Assembly: GCF_001458315.1 (NCBI RefSeq)
Contig: NZ_CYRX01000031.1
Coordinates: 372,001-436,000, forward strand
Length of the DNA: 64,000 bases
Direction of reading: 5' to 3'
Origin: Thalassobacter stenotrophicus
Lineage (GTDB): Bacteria > Pseudomonadota > Alphaproteobacteria > Rhodobacterales > Rhodobacteraceae
A program made the position numbers and the translations under genes. A model generated the notes under the pieces. That model was given only the letters and a program-made list of their open reading frames with translations. It made no database searches and had not been told where the DNA came from. Positions 59,798-64,000 of the stretch are shown one piece after another (position 1 is the stretch's first letter; each line of letters starts with the position of its first letter).

Positions 59798-60850
59798 TTA
59801 GTTGCGTGGGCGTGGCAGGTAGATCGAGTTGCCCCAGGTTTTGTAGCCTGCGCGGTACTCTTGCAGATCGTCCCACACTTCTTTGAAGTATGCATCTTCG
59901 GACGCCAGCTCTGCAGCCACTTCGTTCCATGTGGTCTCGAATGTTTCGAGGATCTCGGGCGACCACTGTTTGATGGTCACGCCTTGGTTTTCAACGTTGT
60001 CGACCATGGCGGGGAAGTTTGTGGCTTCGCCTTCTGCGTAGTTGGTCGTCAGGTTTGCCAAGCAAGCCATTTCGATCTGGTTTTGCGACATCTCATCGAG
60101 GTCTTCCCAACGATCGCGGTTGATCATCAGCTCATAGATGGTCGCGGGCTGGTGCCAACCTGGGAAGTAGTTGAACTTCGCGATATTATAGAAGCCCAGA
60201 CGCGCGTCGATGACGGGCATGGAGAATTCGGTCGCATCGATCGCGCCACGCTCCAGCGCGGGGAAGATGTCACCACCAGCCAGCAGCGATGTGGAAACGC
60301 CAAGACGCTGCATGACTTCAGCACCCAGGCCGAAGAAGCGCATGTTCAGGCCTTCGAGGTCGGAGATCGAGTTGATCTCGTTCTTGAACCAGCCGGATGT
60401 CTCGGGTGCGGTCACACCACAGGGCAGAACGTGGACGTTAAAGCCAGCTTCGACGTACATGCGCTGGAACAGCTCCAAACCGTCGTCGTACAGCATCCAG
60501 CCAAGGAATTCGCCAGCTTCTGGGCCGAAAGGCACAGCGGAGAACAGCGATGCTGCGGGGATTTTACCCTGCCAGTAACCAGCAGTGGTGTAGGCCGCGT
60601 CTACGGAACCGGACGACACAGCGTCGAGAGCTTCGAGGGCGGGGACCAGCTCACCGGGATCGAAGTGCTCAAATTCCACTTCGGTGGAGATCGAGTTGAT
60701 CTTGGCGACAAAGTCGGTGGCGCCGGTGCCGAGGATTGGCAGGTTCTTACCGAACGCTGTGGTCATCTCGAACACTTCTTGGGACTGTGCTGCGGTGCCG
60801 GTGACGGCAAGCGCGGTCACAGTGCCCAGCGCGATTGATTTCAGTTTCAT
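59798..60850 (-). CDS. dctP: TRAP transporter substrate-binding protein (TakP-like)
   Basis: The 350-residue periplasmic protein has a signal peptide (ALAVTGTAAQSQE) and a DctP fold with the substrate-contact segment GLNMRFFGLGAEVMQRLGVS (Arg is the usual carboxylate ligand), FPALERGAIDATEFSMP, and GYYNIAK-like YNIAKFNYFPGWHQP. The pattern is closest to TakP, which binds 2-oxo acids; a carboxylate ligand is therefore likely. It is the first gene of the dctPQM unit, preceded by a 364-base gap. Confidence 0.92.
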   Translation of the reverse strand: MKLKSIALGTVTALAVTGTAAQSQEVFEMTTAFGKNLPILGTGATDFVAKINSISTEVEFEHFDPGELVPALEALDAVSSGSVDAAYTTAGYWQGKIPAASLFSAVPFGPEAGEFLGWMLYDDGLELFQRMYVEAGFNVHVLPCGVTAPETSGWFKNEINSISDLEGLNMRFFGLGAEVMQRLGVSTSLLAGGDIFPALERGAIDATEFSMPVIDARLGFYNIAKFNYFPGWHQPATIYELMINRDRWEDLDEMSQNQIEMACLANLTTNYAEGEATNFPAMVDNVENQGVTIKQWSPEILETFETTWNEVAAELASEDAYFKEVWDDLQEYRAGYKTWGNSIYLPRPRN

Positions 60851-61214
60851 GTTGAGTTCCTCCCGTGGAACATAGGTTTTGGTGAAGTTTCCTTACCGAT
60901 TTGGCAAGGCGTTTACTAGGGACCGATCGCACCTAACGCATAGTCTTACGACAGTGGAATGCGCCTTTAGCGGGCCATCGTGCAGGATAATGTCTCCCCA
61001 TTGCTCAGTATCAATGCAAAAATTGCGCTGATACCCCGTTCCCATGGCACTTTTAGACCGACAGACTTATCGGGTCAATTGCAGCACCCCGATAATGTTT
61101 TCGCTAACGGCATGGTTTACGCCCCCAACAGCCGCCGCACCCTACGGGTTACTGGGTATGCAATCAGGGACAACCGGCTATGCGCTAGGCGATAGGGTCG
61201 AATCGATCACACGT
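60851..61214. other. 364-base gap upstream of dctP
   Basis: I see no gene or clear repeat. The dctP promoter must lie here on the minus strand, and the end of the lactonase-like gene borders it on the other side. Short plus-strand frames in this gap have no ribosome site. Confidence 0.6.
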
Positions 61215-62054
61215 TTACGAATCGGTAATAGAGTTTAACCAATCCGCATCCGCCGCGACCGGGCCCGCATCCAACCGCCAGATGTCCGCGCCCTCTTGCC
61301 AGCGGGGAAAAACCTGCCGCACAAGCGGGTCATGACCCGGCACAATCAGCCCCGGCGCCGACACCAGTGACTTGAGCGTCTCGAACCCCGCCAACATGTC
61401 ATCCACATCCACAACCAGCGGGAATACCTTGCCGCGGAACACGTTCTCATAATAATGCGCCGCATCAGACGCGAGGCATAGCCACCCCGCCTGCGTGCGC
61501 ACCTGCACCGCCTGCAATCCCTTCGAATGCCCCCCGATACAGTGTAACCGGACGCCATCGGCGATCTCGGCACTGCCGTCATGAAACTGCACCTGCCCCG
61601 CGAACAGCCGTTTGACCGCCTCACACACGTGATCGGCCGTAAACGGCATCCGCAGCGCGTCGTGGCACATGCAGGGGCCGGTCGCAAAAGCCATCTCAGC
61701 CGCCTGAAGATGCAGTTTCGCGTTAGGAAACAGGTGCAATCCCCCGGCGTGGTCGTAATGCAGGTGTGTGACGATCACCTCCGTCACATCCTCTGCCGCA
61801 ATACCCAAGGGCTTGAGCGCCGTACGGGGGTCGATCTGGATGGGCCGGTCCCGGCGCGTGGCCTCGGGGGCGTCATATCCGGTATCGACCAAGATCACCC
61901 GCGCGCCCTGCCGCAGCACCCAGATATAATAGTCCATCTCATGCGGGGTATCGTGGGCGTCATCGAACAAAAAGCTGTCAGCACGGGTCCGGGCGTTCCG
62001 CTCCGCGTACTTGACAGCCAGAACCTCCCACGTGCCGCTTTCGCCCGTCGTCAT
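61215..62054 (-). CDS. N-acyl-homoserine-lactonase-like MBL hydrolase
   Basis: The 279-residue cytosolic protein has the metallo-beta-lactamase zinc motif THLHYDHAGG (HxHxDH), later GGHSKG, LASDAAHYYENVF and PGHDPLV. This layout matches the N-acyl homoserine lactonase (AHL-lactonase) family, but many members cleave other lactones or esters. It overlaps the ABM monooxygenase gene by 4 bases (ATGA) and is downstream of it, so both are expressed together. A lactone in a sugar-acid or aromatic pathway is an alternative substrate. Confidence 0.87.
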   Translation of the reverse strand: MTTGESGTWEVLAVKYAERNARTRADSFLFDDAHDTPHEMDYYIWVLRQGARVILVDTGYDAPEATRRDRPIQIDPRTALKPLGIAAEDVTEVIVTHLHYDHAGGLHLFPNAKLHLQAAEMAFATGPCMCHDALRMPFTADHVCEAVKRLFAGQVQFHDGSAEIADGVRLHCIGGHSKGLQAVQVRTQAGWLCLASDAAHYYENVFRGKVFPLVVDVDDMLAGFETLKSLVSAPGLIVPGHDPLVRQVFPRWQEGADIWRLDAGPVAADADWLNSITDS

Positions 62055-62356
62055 GCCTCCGCCCCACCTTGGCGGACGTTCACATAGGTCTGCACTGTCT
62101 TTTGCCGCACCATGTCTTCAATCGCCGCCGTGAACACATGGTAATGCGGCGACGCGCGGTGGGCATCAAAGCTGGCCGCATCGGAATACAGCTCATACAG
62201 CATCACCTCATTCGGGCGCCCCGGATCCGTACACACGTCAAACTGGTGGCACCCGGGTTCCAACAGTTCCGATGTCTCGGCGTTATGGCACACCAAGTCT
62301 GTGAAGGCCGCGACGGCCTCTGGTTTGATTTCGAACGTAACGACGACAGCGAACAT
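62051..62356 (-). CDS. ABM family monooxygenase-like protein
   Basis: The 101-residue protein has the antibiotic-biosynthesis-monooxygenase (dimeric alpha-beta barrel) pattern: FAVVVTFEIKPEAVAAF, PGCHQFDVCTDP, VMLYELYSDAASFDAHRASPHY and a VNVRQGG tail. Such enzymes act on quinols or other small molecules, or are isomerases. ATG 62356 follows GGAAAGAG; the frame upstream of this runs through the operator and is not coding. It is divergent from the dehydrogenase gene. Confidence 0.87.
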   Translation of the reverse strand: MFAVVVTFEIKPEAVAAFTDLVCHNAETSELLEPGCHQFDVCTDPGRPNEVMLYELYSDAASFDAHRASPHYHVFTAAIEDMVRQKTVQTYVNVRQGGAEA

Positions 62357-62380
62357 ATGTGTCTCTTTCCGGGTCTGGAT

Positions 62381-62406
62381 TAATGTATACATTAATGTAT
62401 ACATTG
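62381..62406. promoter_or_regulatory. tandem palindromic operator, AATGTATACATT twice
   Basis: The 12-base perfect palindrome AATGTATACATT occurs twice back to back at 62382-62393 and 62394-62405, followed by G. It sits between the two divergent transcription units. GTATAC-centred palindromes are typical GntR/FadR-family operators, so a GntR regulator encoded elsewhere is the likely ligand-responsive controller. Confidence 0.75.
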
Positions 62407-62449
62407 TCGGTTCAATCAATGCCTAATCTGGCACAGCACGTGAGGCCCC

Positions 62450-63526
62450 ATGAAATCCAATTTTGAGATCGCCGTTTTTGAAGGTGACGGCATTGGCCCC
62501 GAGATCATGGCCCCCACTGTGCGCCTGCTTGAGGGCCTCGCGCAAGCGGGCGGCTACGGCCTGCGGTTTGTGCCCTGCCCCGCCGGTGCCGCCCACTACG
62601 CGCGCACCGGGGATAGCCTCCCCGCCGCCTCGCTTGAGGCCGCAGGTGCCGCCGACGCGATCCTGCTGTCCGCGATGGGTCTGCCCGATGTGCGCTATCC
62701 CGACGGGACCGAGATTTCGCCCCAGATTGACCTGCGCAAACGGTTTAACCTGTTTGCAGGCGTACGGCCCGTGCGCATCACGCCGGGCACGCCCACGCCC
62801 CTGCGGCTTGAGGGCGGGCAAAGCGTTGATTTCGTCCTGATCCGCGAAAGCACCGAAGGCCTGTTCCACACCCAAGGGACCGGCCACGTCACGCAGGATT
62901 ACGCCGAAGAAACCCTACGCATCACCCGCGCGACCTCGGAAAAACTGATGCGCTTTGCCGCACGGCTGGCCACAACGCGCAAGGCCGCAGGCCACGCAGG
63001 CCATGTCACATGCGTTGATAAAGCCAACGTTTTCCGCGCCTTCGCATTTTTTCGTGAGATTTTCGATGCGGAAATGGCCCAGCACCCCGATCTGGGCGCG
63101 GACCACGCGTATGTGGATGCGACCGCATTGTGGATGGTGGACCGACCTTGGATTTTCGACGTTATGGTGACGGAAAACATGTTCGGCGATATCCTGTCGG
63201 ACTTGGGCGCGGGTCTGATGGGGGGGCTTGGCCTTGCGCCGTCCGCGGACATCGGCGAACAGCACGCGGTGTTCCAACCCTGCCACGGCTCCGCCCCCGA
63301 TATCGCGGGCCAAGGGGTGGCGAACCCCTTTGCGATGATCCTGTCGGCGGCGATGATGCTGGATTGGCTGGCCGACACCCACGACGCGCCCGCCCTGCGC
63401 GCGGATGGCGCCCGCCTGCGCGCCGCCGTGGATGCCGTGGTGGCCGAGGGCCGCAATGTCACCCGCGATTTGGGTGGCACCTGCGGGACCGAGGCCGCCG
63501 CAGACGCCGTCGCCGCAGCACTATGA
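62450..63526 (+). CDS. isocitrate/isopropylmalate dehydrogenase family protein
   Basis: The 358-residue enzyme fits the metal-dependent decarboxylating dehydrogenase family (isopropylmalate, isocitrate, tartrate): FEGDGIGPEIM at the N-terminus, the substrate Arg segment LRKRFNLFAGVRP, VLIRESTEGLF, CVDKANVFRA, and the metal site MVTENMFGDILSDLGAGLMGGLGLAPSA (quoted in part). GSAPDIAGQGVANPFA follows. NAD is the likely cofactor. Context with a lactonase and ABM protein suggests a catabolic beta-decarboxylating role, such as tartrate/malate-type, rather than leucine synthesis. Its stop overlaps the next start (ATGA). Confidence 0.9.
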   Translation: MKSNFEIAVFEGDGIGPEIMAPTVRLLEGLAQAGGYGLRFVPCPAGAAHYARTGDSLPAASLEAAGAADAILLSAMGLPDVRYPDGTEISPQIDLRKRFNLFAGVRPVRITPGTPTPLRLEGGQSVDFVLIRESTEGLFHTQGTGHVTQDYAEETLRITRATSEKLMRFAARLATTRKAAGHAGHVTCVDKANVFRAFAFFREIFDAEMAQHPDLGADHAYVDATALWMVDRPWIFDVMVTENMFGDILSDLGAGLMGGLGLAPSADIGEQHAVFQPCHGSAPDIAGQGVANPFAMILSAAMMLDWLADTHDAPALRADGARLRAAVDAVVAEGRNVTRDLGGTCGTEAAADAVAAAL

Positions 63527-64000
63527 CCCTGCGCGTTGCATGTCTGGGTGCGGGGTATTTCGCACGACACCACCACGCGGCATGGGCCAGCATGGAGGGC
63601 TGCACACTGGTCGGCGTCGCCGATCAGGACCCCGACCGTGCAAAAGCCGCAGCCAACACCCACGGCGCGCAGGGTTTTGCCGATCTGGCCACCATGATCG
63701 CGGCCACCAGCCCCGATATCATCGACATTATTACCCCCCCGCCCAGCCACCATACAGCGGTCACACAGGCGCTGGCCGCACGCCCCCGTGCGGTGATCTG
63801 CCAAAAGCCATTTGCCACCTCGTTGGAGGAGGCCACAGCCCTTGCGGAAGCTGCGCAAACCGCCGCTGTCCCGCTGATTATCCACGAAAACTTTCGGTTT
63901 CAGCCGTGGTTTCGCACGATCAAAGCCGCGATAGATGCAGGGCAATTGGGCGAGGTTTTGAACCTGACGTTTCGCTTGCGCACAGGCGATGGCCAAGGCC
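63523..64000 (+). CDS. Gfo/Idh/MocA family oxidoreductase, 3' end outside the window
   Basis: The visible 159 residues are the N-terminal Rossmann domain: VACLGAGYFARHHHAAW, VGVADQDPDRAKAAA, DIIDIITPPPSHH and the catalytic-type VICQKPFATSLEEA, where Lys of EKP-like QKP is the usual catalytic residue. The frame remains open at 64000. It is coupled to the dehydrogenase gene by ATGA. The role is probably in sugar or inositol-like polyol catabolism. Confidence 0.85.
   Translation, partial: MTLRVACLGAGYFARHHHAAWASMEGCTLVGVADQDPDRAKAAANTHGAQGFADLATMIAATSPDIIDIITPPPSHHTAVTQALAARPRAVICQKPFATSLEEATALAEAAQTAAVPLIIHENFRFQPWFRTIKAAIDAGQLGEVLNLTFRLRTGDGQG

Noticed and set aside
1-64000. CRISPR array, insertion sequences, prophage or tRNA genes
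   Set aside because: No regularly spaced direct repeats, transposase motifs, phage modules or cloverleaf sequences were recognised by eye.

Overview
The window reads as chromosomal DNA of a marine alphaproteobacterium of the family Rhodobacteraceae (Roseobacter group). This is judged from gene content and high GC with G/C-ending codons: a Na+-translocating NADH:quinone oxidoreductase operon, TRAP transporters, a gene-transfer-agent-type spike base protein, GatCA with an extra GltX, form II CoxL-like and DUF1127 proteins, and an alphaproteobacterial RNase P RNA. No computed similarity search was available; all family calls are from reading motifs.

Region 1 (2-17918) is the most unusual part. 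Two plus-strand genes, a 5'-truncated TolC-type lipoprotein and a 3583-residue surface protein built of about 20 DUF11/isopeptide-type modules, converge on a four-gene minus-strand operon. That operon encodes a zinc metalloprotease (M50) fused to an adaptor-like tail, a SapC family protein, and two HlyD-type adaptors, one with a 280-residue cytosolic domain. It looks like a dedicated export system for a giant adhesin, but no ABC ATPase is present in the window.

Region 2 (18017-25494) is a complete Na+-NQR module: nqrABCDEF on the minus strand, and divergently apbE (flavin transferase) and nqrM (iron delivery), followed by a small membrane protein gene. Region 3 (25577-36618) is a run of small transcription units: a CBS protein, a fasciclin lipoprotein, a DUF6502/DUF5666 pair, an orphan GTA-type spike base protein, 8-oxoguanine deaminase with HisN, an XRE regulator, a quinone oxidoreductase, a LysR regulator, DUF1127, a Bax inhibitor-1 family protein, a GNAT enzyme, ribosomal protein L33 and a PAS protein.

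Region 4 (36742-47687) holds rnpB, an amidase, an Excalibur lipoprotein, gatA-gatC, a ceramidase family protein, a DUF2235 hydrolase coupled to an orphan form II CoxL-like subunit, and valS. Region 5 (47857-57184) has a YHS protein, a GT2-methyltransferase-GtrA operon facing a polytopic membrane protein, an MBL hydrolase, gltX and a copper-delivery pair (Sco and PCuAC). With gatCA, gltX fits tRNA-Gln formation by transamidation.

Region 6 (57395-64000) carries a DctPQM TRAP transporter and a divergent catabolic locus. On the minus strand are an ABM monooxygenase and a lactonase; on the plus strand are an isopropylmalate-dehydrogenase-like enzyme and a Gfo/Idh/MocA oxidoreductase cut by the window edge. 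A tandem palindromic operator sits between the two arms. No tRNA, rRNA, insertion sequence, prophage module or CRISPR array was recognised.
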